From the NCBI RefSeq assembly GCF_001949145.1, contig NW_019091509.1:32616-94615 (forward strand): 62,000 bases of DNA, read 5' to 3'. This DNA comes from Acanthaster planci (Eukaryota; Echinodermata; Asteroidea; Valvatida; Acanthasteridae). The translations under genes and the position numbers were made by a program. Shown piece by piece: positions 45,490 to 55,194 of this stretch; positions within the stretch are counted from its first letter, which is position 1, and every line of letters starts with the position of its first letter. Below the pieces are notes generated by a model. The model was not told the DNA's origin and searched no databases. It saw only the letters and a program-made list of their open reading frames with translations.

Positions 45490-46240
45490 TGGTTAACATC
45501 CACAGTATCCAAGGCTGAAAGGCTTGAAGCTGTCCGGATATCTTCTGACGAGATTCCATTCTAGAATTGTTTGGGGGCAGGAGTACTTGAAACAATCTTT
45601 GCCGGAAGCAGGTTACATAAATGAATGTTGGCCACATAGCGTACAGGATTGGTGAGAATTGTTATGTCTAAACCAGTCAATGTTTTGCTTGGTATCAACC
45701 CATGTGATTCCTTGTAAATCATGATGAGTCTGGCTTTGATGCGTCTTTCCTCTAGTGTATCTCCTTGATATTAAACCAACAAGGTACAATGTCAAATACC
45801 ATGCTAAAATCCATTATTATCAAGTCAGCCTGATGGTGACCTTTAAGCTTTGGAATCCACAATTCCAGCAACATCATTGATTAGTCTTGTCAGTTGGCTT
45901 TGACATGAAAGATCATTTCTGCAGCAATGTTATTTATCATAGAGGACCAACAACTGTTCCTTGGGATACTGATCCAAATGGTTTATAATATCGTCATGAA
46001 TTTAATGTTCAAGAAATTTACATCTGATTGAAGCGAGGGAAACTGGACGATAATTTACTGGATGGATCTATCACCTGTTTAAAAGAGTGGAGTCACATTT
46101 GCATTAAAAGTATTATAGCTACTAGGGGCTACAACTGTGATACCAGCTATGTAAGAACTGTTTCTGGTGAGACTTTTTAATGGGTATGGGAATATCTTGC
46201 CTTGACCCTCCTTCATAAATACTGAACAGAACTGGTCACC
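45490..46240 (-). pseudogene. LINE (CR1/L2-like) RT relic
   Basis: On the minus strand, across several frames: NDQFCSVFMKEGQG (46235-46190), VTPLF (about 46095), VNYRPVSLASIRCKFLEH (46060-46005), CQSQLTRLINDVAGIVDSK (about 45907-45850), QADLIIMDFSMVFDIVPC (about 45835-45780), then RRIKARLIMIYKESHGLIPS (about 45760-45700) and KDCFKYSC with ILEWN (about 45600-45560). NYRPVSL and 'DFS--FD-VPH' are non-LTR reverse-transcriptase motifs. The palm segment with the YxDD site is deleted between the VPC and RRIKARL blocks. It lies just upstream of the PEMT exon 1 region. Confidence 0.8.
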
Positions 46241-49200
46241 AGTGTTGGAGGTTTCGGGGCCGGCCTTGGCCTAAAGGCCAGTTTTTGAAAGCCTTGGCCT
46301 TGACCTCACGACTCAATGACTTGGTCTTGGCCTCTCTGGACTCAAAGAATCACTCCAAGCTGGTTCGAGGCCGCCCGTTTTGAGTCAGTTATCTGAGCTT
46401 TTACTTTCCCCCCAAATTTTATTGTGACAAAGTACTTGCAACGTGCATGTGCTGTGGGCATGGATCATATTTGTGTACAAACACATGGTACAGAACCTAC
46501 AATCCTGGACAAATATCATTGGAATATGCCTCCCCCTCTCCCCCTGTCATTGTTGTTTCTCATTGGGTAAGCCAAGCCGAATCTTAGTCCAATGAATGAC
46601 CGTAACATTGAATGGGGGAGAGGGGGATTTTTTCACTGCACTTACCACATGGTGTTCCAAGTATTTTGTCCAAGATTGCCTGAGTTTTTTAATGGAAAGT
46701 GGGTGTGAGTGTGGGTCTGTGTTACCCGGTCGGGTGGGGGGTTTGCCATTTTGTTGTTTTGGGAACTGCCGTGTGATGCTGTAAGCATTTGATGGTTATA
46801 GAATGGAATAAGCAATGACTATTAAAGGCAAGGCATGGTAGTATGCCCTATCAAGAGCATAATAACCTCCCTCCCTCCAAAAAAAAGAAAGTACATGTAA
46901 ATACCTAGTTATTTAATATTTAGTGATACAACAGTTATGGGTTATGATCACCCATCGGTACAGGATTTTTTCAGTGGAAGGGTCCTTAGTAAATTTGCGT
47001 GGATGGGATTGCTGCGTTGGCCACAGAAAATGGGATAAGTTGGGCACATCGTGAACGGTGCACCTTACAATTTCAGCACACATCTCCCTCAAATGAAGTT
47101 TTTTATCTGGTCTGAAGGGCTATATGGTTACATGAGGAGTACACAATTCTGTCTGACCTCTTTTCACTTTCTGATTAGGTTTCACATGAAACATTGCAAC
47201 GGTGAACCATGAAAAAAAAAAAGAAAACGGATGTGAGTGACTCTCATAAATAGTTCTTTATCCCCAGGGAACATACTTACTTCCATTGATTGTTGTGCGA
47301 AAAGGATAGCTTTTCTGTAGCGTGAATTAGGCTACACGTACATGTACTCATTGAAATCATTTTCCTAGTTCTCGATCACTTGAAATAAAAACCTACCTCT
47401 TTTGTGCTGTTCTTCAGTTCTACATTCCAAGACAGTTCTGCTTGAAAGGTGAAATGTAAGCTTTCTGTACAAACTTTGCTCTCAGAAAATTTCTAGAAAG
47501 GAAATTTCGGCCAGATTTCTGATTCACACTTTTTGACATTTTTTAGTGGTTTGTCAAAAATCATGGGAGCCATAAAGTCGACAAAAATTTACAGGGAGAA
47601 AGGTCACTCAGTAAATGTGATTCCAAATACGTTTCCATACTCAACAGTCATATAAACTTTTGAATCTAATGTCTGTTTAATTAAAATGCCTTTTAGGTTT
47701 TCCGTTTGTTCAAAATTGGCCAAAAACTGAACGCATTTTCCCCTAGCCATGATCGTTTCGGATCGCACATTATCTGCATGCAACTATGTTGTGAACTCAA
47801 CTACATGGACGCAGCAGAAATATACATGTACATGTATGTGACATAATGGGTTCGCCAACTGTGCGGTGTGGTGGATAGTATCATTGATAGCTCACTGCAC
47901 AGCTGAAAAACTCGCGTAAAAATTTACGCAAGTGCTACCTTTTGATTCATCGGAATTCTTATTTACGCAATAATTTTCTCTAAATTAAGAAATTCTTCAT
48001 TAGAAAATTAGCTCGTTCTAATGGTTCTGGATGCAAAATGGATATCTTGCATGGTTACTTTTTATTCCTGAAGAACCTTTTGTTACGATCCAGAACTGGT
48101 AAACTTGATTCAGAACTAGGAAAAGTGTTCTCGTCACTTTTGGTGATCCCATAAGTCCAAATTAAAAGCTATGATTTTGAAAATAATTCAGTAATATCTC
48201 CAACACACAAGGTGGACTACTGATCAGATTTTACCGGTATTAGAGGATTTTTTGTGGTTGCTATCTGACTGAATAGTTTTTGTGATTCAGAACTTGGAAA
48301 ACGACTGATTATCATTTTTTGAAGCACTCCTGTTTTTTTCTTTCCTTTCTTGTTGAAAAATGGTTATATTCACTCATAAATTTATATGGTTGCAGGACTT
48401 GTTGGCAACTGTGTGAACTTCAAACAATCTTACTTAATTTTGTTTGGGGATTAATAGCCTGCATTTAAACCTTTCCTTTTTGTGATCTTGTTTTTATAAT
48501 TGAAAATATTGAGGAATTAATTTTGTGAAGAATCGTATCTATTGAGAGCAATTAAAGTTTTTGTATTTTTCTTTTTTTGTTATGATGGAGGAATCCGTAC
48601 TCTAACTTTGTTGAAAGAAATATACAAATTGAACTTTGAAAAACCTGCCAACCCAGAGGTAATAATGCCAATTTGAATTCGTTTACCAGGTTTTTTTACA
48701 ATGTTAAACTGAAAGTAAAGTTGGTTATTTTTCTTAGATAAAATACTTGGGGATATTGCATATCTAGATAAATCTTGTGTGCCAGCCAACAGTGCCAAAA
48801 GTAGTTATGTTATACCTGTATGTGTGTAATAACTGACCCTGGCCTTGGCCCCGATTCAACAAGCTTTCACCCACCGTAGTGATGACTTCTTTTCCAAATT
48901 TGACCGAGTAACGTCGATAAAGCTTTTCTTGCTCTGTAATTCATGCCCGAGGTATTTTTTAGAGTCTCCAGAGGCAAGTATCGCACAGAGACGATCCTTG
49001 AAATTAATTTGGGTTTATGAGTTGTTCATGAGGTTTGTGAGTGTGCAGTTTGGGTTTTTGGTATGGGTTGGGCTGAGTTCTGGTTTAAAATTGTTTTGAG
49101 GTCTTCCATTTTATATAATACACAACATTTCTAACTTGATAGAAAACATGTGTGTTTTACTTTTTAAAAGTAGATATTCGTAGGTATAATATGCTAAGTT

Positions 49201-49380
49201 GAGAGCAATGACCAGCTCGAAAGCTAAGTGGATATACTGCAGCATTGCTTTCGTTACTTAACAGCTACTCTAAAATTTCTTGCATCAAATGTATTGCAAG
49301 AAATTTTTAACAGAGCTATAACAACCGTGCAACAGCTACAGCACAAGTGACAATTTACTTTGTAAAATTTGTTAACTATA
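46241..49380. other. No gene recognised; possible element ends
   Basis: A hAT-like start word (CAGTGTTGGAGG at 46243) and the TTTCGGGGCCGGCCTTGG near 46252 are loosely mirrored by CTGGCCTTGGCCCCGATT at 48839. They might be ends of a 2.6-kb element, but no transposase is visible between them. C-rich TCCCCCTCTCCCCC at 46532 faces GGGGGAGAGGGGG at 46615. The 48845-49100 frames on either strand match nothing I know. Confidence 0.3.
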
Positions 49381-49384
49381 ATAA

Positions 49385-49994
49385 ACACCAATACACTGGT
49401 GGATTTGTTCTTAAACACCAGTTTACTGTATTCCACATCTCTCAAATGCTGTTTCAAGAACCTGCATTCCTTATCGGGAACAACGTCGTTTTTGTCTAAT
49501 ACTTGGTCAAAAGAGTTTTGATCTTAGCAATAAGACAAATTGACCCAAGCAGTGTTTTCTCTGCAGTCTTTGAGCACCGAGTTATACTTTTGAGTTAACA
49601 ACCAATACATATGTCGATAGTGCCGGCTAGAAAACGCCATCTTGCTGAGTCCACAAATGCCGCTCGTTTTACTTTTTTTTTACAATATTTAACCTGCTGC
49701 TCAGAACTACAGTCGTCAATAATAAGCAGCTTCTCGGTTCCAACCAAAACAATCTCTAGTCAATCGCTTTGTTTAACTCTCTTTTTCTTGGTCAATGTCG
49801 CATAAATAAACCCCAGGGTTGGTAAACACCCAACATCTCTTGAGATAAGTTTTGTTTTTAAACAACATGGGGCATATGATCCCAATTACTTCAAAAACTC
49901 CCTGATAACTGCCCTCACTTTGTTCGGTTTCCAACAGATCTAACACCAACTTGGTTTCGCCTGAATTTGTTTTCCCAACAATTAAGGCATTCAT
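49385..49994 (-). pseudogene. Polinton packaging ATPase (FtsK/HerA type), broken
   Basis: The reading starts at ATG 49994-49992 with MNALIVGKTNSGETK, a Walker A motif in which the essential Lys of GKT is Glu (codon 49956-49958). After a frameshift near 49775 it reads LLIIDDCSSEQQ at about 49727-49692, a Walker B. After another shift it reads MAFSSRHYRHMYWLLTQKY (about 49635-49580), an in-frame TAA near 49535, and then KQHLRDVEYSKLVFKNKS. The family packages DNA into the capsids of Polintons and related viruses. The lost Lys, two frameshifts and one stop make it inactive. Its gene order next to the capsid gene, on the same strand, is that of Polintons. Confidence 0.85.
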
Positions 49995-50111
49995 ACTTTT
50001 GGGGGGAGTTGCATTTTTTTAATCATTAATTTTTTTAAAGGCTAAAAATCTTTGTGCTTTCAATTTTCTGTAGGTAGGTGGTTTAACTCAACTTTTTTAA
50101 TGACTAAATCA

Positions 50112-51354
50112 TTATTCCAAATTTCCGTATTCAACGGTAAGTTGGGTATCCATGATTAAAAATACATACATCGTAAATGTGTCAGCGGTATCCGCTTCTC
50201 GAGCCATTTGTACCATGATGCCACCCGAGCCCCAATGCGTCTTCCCGGTCCATGAGCCATGTTGTCATCGGTACTTCTAAAATCAAGCCACAAACCGTAC
50301 TTTTCTTTCAAATAATCGGCCATATCAACAAGTTGAGGTCCTCAGCTACACCCCAACCCAACTCTGTGTTCGAATCTCCAAAGAATTTGTTAATTTCATT
50401 CCAGTGTTGGTACTTGTACATGCCTTGTGAATAAAGTTGATTGGGCTTGCCTTCTGCTGTTACAAGCATCTTGGTCACGTGGGGATTACAAAATCTCTGA
50501 GGGTTTTGGACAGTGGGATCTTTAAACAAAACAAAATACCTTTCAAGCTCTTAATGGGATGGTCTATTACGACGTTCCAGAGGGTGTCCGACTTAACTTC
50601 CCGGGTTTCTATGTTAAACGAGTGGTCAAACAGGAAGTACACTGGACCTTGGTGTTTACTGCTAAGTGTTTGAGCAAGGTCGCGATTAGTCACTACTTTG
50701 TATTCTAGGGTTAGGTCTGAGATTGCGTATTGAGCAGAGGTGTCTGTAGACTTACAGACTGTAGTCTGTAGACTGTACCACTTTATCGTGATCGTTAAAA
50801 GTGAGCACATACAGTAAGTCAAAGGTTGCTTCAGGGTCGAAGGTAAAAATGACATATGGTTAGTTAGCATTTTGATGTCCAGAGGAATGACGTATCAATT
50901 TCCAAAAGCATCTGCAATGGCTTTATCTCTTCCATCGTTGGCTGAGTCACTCCAAGACAAAGTTTGGATACGTTTTCTCTTTCGAGTCCAAAATACGTCT
51001 GTGTAGAGGGCAGCCTATTGTCTTTGAAATTGTGAAAGACGTCTGCGTTTCCATAGCTTATGATGGCATTTCCCTGTAGATTGAAGTTGATCTCTTTGAT
51101 CAGGTTGTGTGTGACGTTGTTGTAAACGTACGATTGTCGTCCGATCCCCTGTCTAGCTGAAGTTTAAAAGCGAGTTTGGATCTCCCCAGCACGATGACGT
51201 CGTCTGGGCCCAACGGAGGAAACTTAACGATTAGTACTTGACCCGTGGCTATAGTGCTCTGGATGTGAGCAATGGTCTCTTCACACCTTTTGCCTTTGAT
51301 GGCTCTGGGAACTTCGAGTTGGCGGTTTGGATGGAGCTTCTTACCGTAATTCAT
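50112..51354 (-). pseudogene. Polinton major capsid protein, broken
   Basis: The double-jelly-roll major capsid protein of Polinton/polintovirus elements. It starts at ATG 51354-51352 (MNYGKKLHPNRQ) and ends at a TAA at 50114-50112, about 410 codons, within the usual range. Visible pieces: GQVLIVKFPPLGPDDVIVLG and SKLAFKLQL near the N-terminus, then NLIKEINFNLQGNAIISYG (about 51085), SDLTLEYKVV (about 50725), FDHSFNIETREV (50618-50583), PNQLYSQGMYKYQHWNE and GLWLDFRS (near 50300). Frames change near 51130, 50860, 50540 and 50350, and a short duplicated TACAGACTGTAGTCTG lies at 50753-50768. No restoration is attempted here. It is divergent from the plus-strand gene at 51453, 98 bases away. Confidence 0.82.
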
Positions 51355-51452
51355 GTTTGTTGTTGGTTGTGTTTTGTTTTTAATGAAGCGTAACAAATTG
51401 TAGTTTTAGATTTTTGAGGGTTTTAAGTCAACAGTAATCCGAAACCAAAAAC

Positions 51453-51690
51453 ATGGCGAGTGTTTTAATGATGATCGGTGGAGCCATTGTTAATGCATTG
51501 GCGTTCAAAGGGTCTAATAAGGACAGGTTGATGAAGAATGCAAAGAGACACAATTTGGCTTTGGAACAATTGGCCCAAGGGAAACAACAGTGGGGGCAAA
51601 ATCGTGTCCGACTTTTAGAATTTTTAAACGAGCGAATTCATAATGAAAAAACTTCAGAGAGAACGTTTAAAAATGTGGACAAGAATCAGT
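51453..51690 (+). pseudogene. Small Polinton-associated protein, truncated
   Basis: The frame starts MASVLMMIGGAIVNALAFKG, a short hydrophobic N-terminal segment, followed by a charged helical part (LEQLAQGKQQWGQ, LEFLNERIHNEKTSER). I recall proteins of this type beside capsid genes in Polinton-like elements of marine invertebrates; their function is unknown to me, and a minor virion or membrane role is only a guess. Family-like sequence stops near 51690, where it runs into the 3' end of the polymerase fragment coming from the other direction. The remaining codons to 51767 are antisense polymerase. Confidence 0.55.
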
Positions 51691-53095
51691 GTCTGTATAC
51701 AACAAGCACACCCAGTCTTGGTAGTCGTGTTTTAACTGCTTGTAGTCAAACACATACATGTACATGAACGTTTCAGACAGATTGAGAGTGCTACCACCGC
51801 AGTAGATCGGCTTGTTGAGCGTTGTTTTAGTTCTGTACATTTTGACAAAAGACAACTGACACTCGGGGAAAACCATGGCTGTTTTGTAGCTGGGTTTTGA
51901 TGTCAGACTCGCGAACCTTCTATTGTCTTTTTTGTCGTAAAGCAAATGTCTGTCGATTCTATTTCTCACGTTCTCCATCGTTTTACACTGTTCTTCATGA
52001 GTTTAAAAAAAGTCACTTTCAAAACTGCTTTGGTTTGAAGTTTGGTATTTTTGTTTCCTTAAACGCCAAGACGCGGTGTACTTTTTGTACTTAGACGCAA
52101 GTAGAGTTGGAGCGTTAAGTAGCGTAGCACGTATTTGCACTTAGGAAGGAGCGTACTTGTCAGCTTATCGACTGTGGTACTGGGTTCTGTGAGCTTGTGG
52201 TCTCACGAGTCTCGTTGATACTCTGAAAACTAACCCATCAATATCTTAAAGTTCTCGGGAGCCAAGGGATAGTCGTTGTGTAAGTTGTGGAGGTTTTGAG
52301 GATAGCCGAAGTCCACTTCGAGTAGATAGCCGGTGTCTGTCGTAGAGGAGAGGGACAACACATGCTCGGTGGTGGACTTGTCTGTTTTTTTGATCCAACG
52401 AAATCTGCAGTAAGGCAATTGTAGTGACATCGCCCACCCATACAAGTTGTTGGTGTCTAAATACAAGATGTAAGAATCAGGTTTTTCTGGAACATAGTCA
52501 GGCAAGTACAGTGTACTTATTGTTTGCTTTGAAATACCGAGCATTACCAACGCTAGAAATACTGCCTCGTTTAGCTCTCTCAAAAATAAGTGTTTGTCGA
52601 CGTCTGTCAGCAGCTCTAGCTAGACACTGGAGTGTTTCAGCAAAGCGTCCCGCATGCCATATAGTAGTTGCCTGGGTCAAGACTGTAGTTTGCTTGACAC
52701 ACGCATCTGAAGTTTTCAAACACACCTGCGAGTAACAGCGTGTCTGTTTCCACATTGAGGTTGCGGTTGTTGCCAAAGGTTTTACAGCTGAATGCGGTCC
52801 AAACTCGTTGGGCTCTGACATAGTCTTCTGGGCCAACGGTTTCTTGCTTGAGGCTACTGTAATACTCTGTTTGTGTTGGCAGTTGCATTTCAGTAAACTT
52901 GTCAAATGAGTCCATGTATTTGTAAGGGTAAATGCCTTTTTGTAACAGAAGCTCTGCTTGGTCATGAAAACGGATCCCAATTAAAGAAAAAGCACCTTGA
53001 GGACAGGCTTTGACTAGCTTATCAAGCGAGGTCGCCATAAAATGAAACGAGTCGATGAACCTCAGTTGGTCCAATCATGGAGAAATGTGTTTTAT
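51676..53095 (-). pseudogene. Protein-primed DNA polymerase B, broken
   Basis: Family-B, protein-primed polymerase as in Polintons. Reading leftwards: RFIDSFHFMATSLDKL (53068), YPYKYMDSFDKFTEMQLP (about 52925), YVRAQRVWTAF (about 52820), DTLLLAGVFENFR (about 52730), YILYLDTNNLYGWAM (52470-52428, the motif A-type SLYP-like block), LLEVDFGYPQNLHNLHNDYP (52335), TMENVRNRIDRH (about 51980) and YTDTDS (51697-51680, the catalytic motif C). At least four frameshifts occur. The N-terminal exonuclease part and everything after motif C are absent, so it is truncated at both ends. Confidence 0.9.
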
Positions 53096-53147
53096 TTCTC
53101 CATGGGTTATCAAACACATCGTTAATTGCATGTTTCTCTTTGGTTAG

Positions 53148-53267
53148 GGACTTGGAAAAGCATGTGGAAATGTCTGGGCCTCTGAAGGTGTCTCTACTCA
53201 TGCAGACACCATTGCATTGAACTACGGCATAAGAAAAACCAGTCTAAACTCTGAAGAATACACCGGT
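53148..53267 (+). CDS. Candidate internal exon, unknown gene
   Basis: A pyrimidine-rich tract TGTTTCTCTTTGGTTAG precedes 120 bases that are open in one frame and end CCGGT|GTAAGT, so both splice borders are good and the phase is 0. The product reads GLGKACGNVWASEGVSTHAD and TIALNYGIRKTSLNSEEYTG. I do not recognise it and cannot find a partner exon. It starts 50 bases from the polymerase relic, so it could be a host exon interrupted nearby, or a spliced transposon exon. Confidence 0.35.
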
Positions 53268-54941
53268 GTAAGTAAAATTGTTGAGTCATTTCTTATTTCA
53301 GAAGATATTAGGATTCAAATTTTGTGACAATCCTGCAGATTGTATTTCAGGCATTTAAGTCATGCCTTGAAGTAGGGTTGTAGTGAGACAGATTTCAAAA
53401 GAGAGCCACCACAGCCCTACGTGTGGCGAAAGGGCAGGCACTGTCATGCTGTCCACATGAGCTGGGGCATGCAGTTTAAACACATGTACTTTATATCTAA
53501 CAAACAATTCAGGCAAATATGCAGGGCCTGGGTATTTGACAGTTTTGAATTCAGCACAACAAAACTTGAGAAACAGTGTGTAATTTAAGTACAACAAACC
53601 TCAAATAATGTGCCTTATTTCAAATTAGGTGTTGTTTCAAACTACATGTTCAAAATTAAACAAAGTCAGTGAATGTTTGTTTGTTTGTTGGCTATGACCT
53701 CCGGTAAGTTTTGGCAAGTTACACTACAGCTATGTAGGATGGCTGAACAGCAATAAAAGTGAGTAATTTGTGTACACTTTGGAAATAGGGATTTAGAATT
53801 AAGATTAGAAGGGTTATAACTAGGTAAAGGTAATAATAAATGGAAAATCATAACATAAATAATAATGATTTTATCAGTAATTTGGTTATGGGAACCTTCA
53901 CCTTACATACATGTACATATACAGGGGTCAAATTAACAGTGGTACTCTGGCCCGAGGCTGGTAGAAAAGTCAGCAGACCGGCTGATCTAAGAAACCTTGT
54001 GGTCCGGTGGGCCAGTACAAAGTGTACTTGACAAATGTAATAAAAAGTGAAGAACTGAAAAAAAGATCTCTGTACATATACCCAAATTAGTAGCGTAGTG
54101 GATCCTGTTATATTTTCGCATGCTGCGGGTACATGTACCTAGCTACGCGACATAAGGATGATCCAAATTGTTGTTGAGTCTATCCTTAATTTAGATTTAT
54201 ATACATATACAAAGAGCACACACTCAATGACATCCTGGGACATTAGGACACTTCAGTGCATTATTGAATAGCACAAAGGGTAAATTTGCTCCTTTGCTGT
54301 GATATGTTTTAAGTCCTCAGTGACACCATGCCTACTGCAAAAATTATTTGGAAACTGGTGTCGGTCACTTTAACCATTTACCACTTTGTCCACAACCATT
54401 TTGCACATTTTTCACTTAGCCTGTTTTCTACTTCATCCTTTTTGAGTGGTATAATCATAACTGCGTGCCCCAATTTCACAAGTAGACCTGTAAAATCTGA
54501 GCATCCTCGAGAAGTTTATTCAGTTCAGGTTTTGGATACAATAATGAAAATCGGAAATATCTGGATGCATGAAGACAACAAATTCTGTGAAACAACTCAC
54601 TGAAAAAATTACGAAGTTTTTGATCCTTTTATTACAGATTTTGGTTGGTCTCCCCTGTTTTTAGCTTTGCTTTGGTTGAGGCCAAAGAAAAACCTTAACA
54701 GTTTCTAAATCCATCCTAGTGAAAACAAATGAAAACAAATTTTACGTGTAAGGCATAGGGGCCTGTGTACTTAGCATGAGACTTTTTGTTATGACTCACA
54801 TGTAGGCTATTTATGCTGGTCCTATAAACATGACAAAGTGTTAACAATAGAATTATTTCATGCAAGAGGTCTAAAGTGTTGGTGGTATATAGGACCCTCT
54901 TCGTACATGTAAACTAAAAATCACACAACACAGGTACGCAC
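53268..54941. other. No gene recognised
   Basis: A 91-codon plus frame (54328-54603) has a hydrophobic start but no family resemblance or splice pair that I can support. No structured repeat was found apart from scattered TACATGTACAT words. Confidence 0.3.
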
Positions 54942-55194
54942 CTGATATAAAATGATCCAAACATATGTATGCAGATGTAGGGCAAATTCCTCTCAGGAAT
55001 GTGCCTTGATATGCTGGACAGCCAGTTTGTCCGTCGTTTTTGAGACAGTTCTTGGGTTGCCTCACCCTCTCTTTCCAACACCGCGGATAAACAATAAATT
55101 GACTGGGAGTCTTGCTAGTACTAACCGTGACCCTAGCTAGTATTAAGCTCATACAATATGCGCAAACAAAAAAAATAACTGGACCGGAGAGCAT
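54942..55194 (-). CDS. Candidate first exon of a secreted protein
   Basis: The frame starts at ATG 55194 with MLSGPVIFFVCAYCMSLILA, which looks like a signal peptide. It continues for 84 codons to a donor-like ATATCAG|GTGCGT at 54942/54941. The presumed mature part has several cysteines (PRCWKERVRQPKNC, GQTGCPAYQG, GICPTSAYICLDHF), as in small secreted or extracellular domains. I recognise no family and find no second exon, so this could be chance. Confidence 0.3.

Larger units (their letters stand above)
49385..53095. mobile_element. Polinton/Maverick (polintovirus-like) fossil
   Basis: ATPase (minus), major capsid protein (minus), a small conserved gene (plus) and DNA polymerase B (minus) lie together over 3.7 kb. 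Integrase, protease, minor capsid (penton) gene and terminal inverted repeats are not seen. Intact Polintons are 15-20 kb or more, so most of the element is lost. A deletion joined the 3' end of the plus-strand gene to the 3' end of the polymerase. A short inverted repeat ATGGAGAAAT/ATTTCTCCAT (about 53078-53103) lies at the right border. All genes carry breaks, so this is an inert relic. Confidence 0.88.

Noticed and set aside
46241-48870. A 2.6-kb hAT element with CAGTGTTGG and GGGGCC-type ends
   Set aside because: The ends match only loosely and the interior has no transposase; kept as a note in the spacer entry only.
49611-49805. 64-codon plus-strand frame
   Set aside because: Antisense shadow of the ATPase Walker B region.
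52424-52735. 103-codon plus-strand frame
   Set aside because: Antisense shadow of the DNA polymerase relic.
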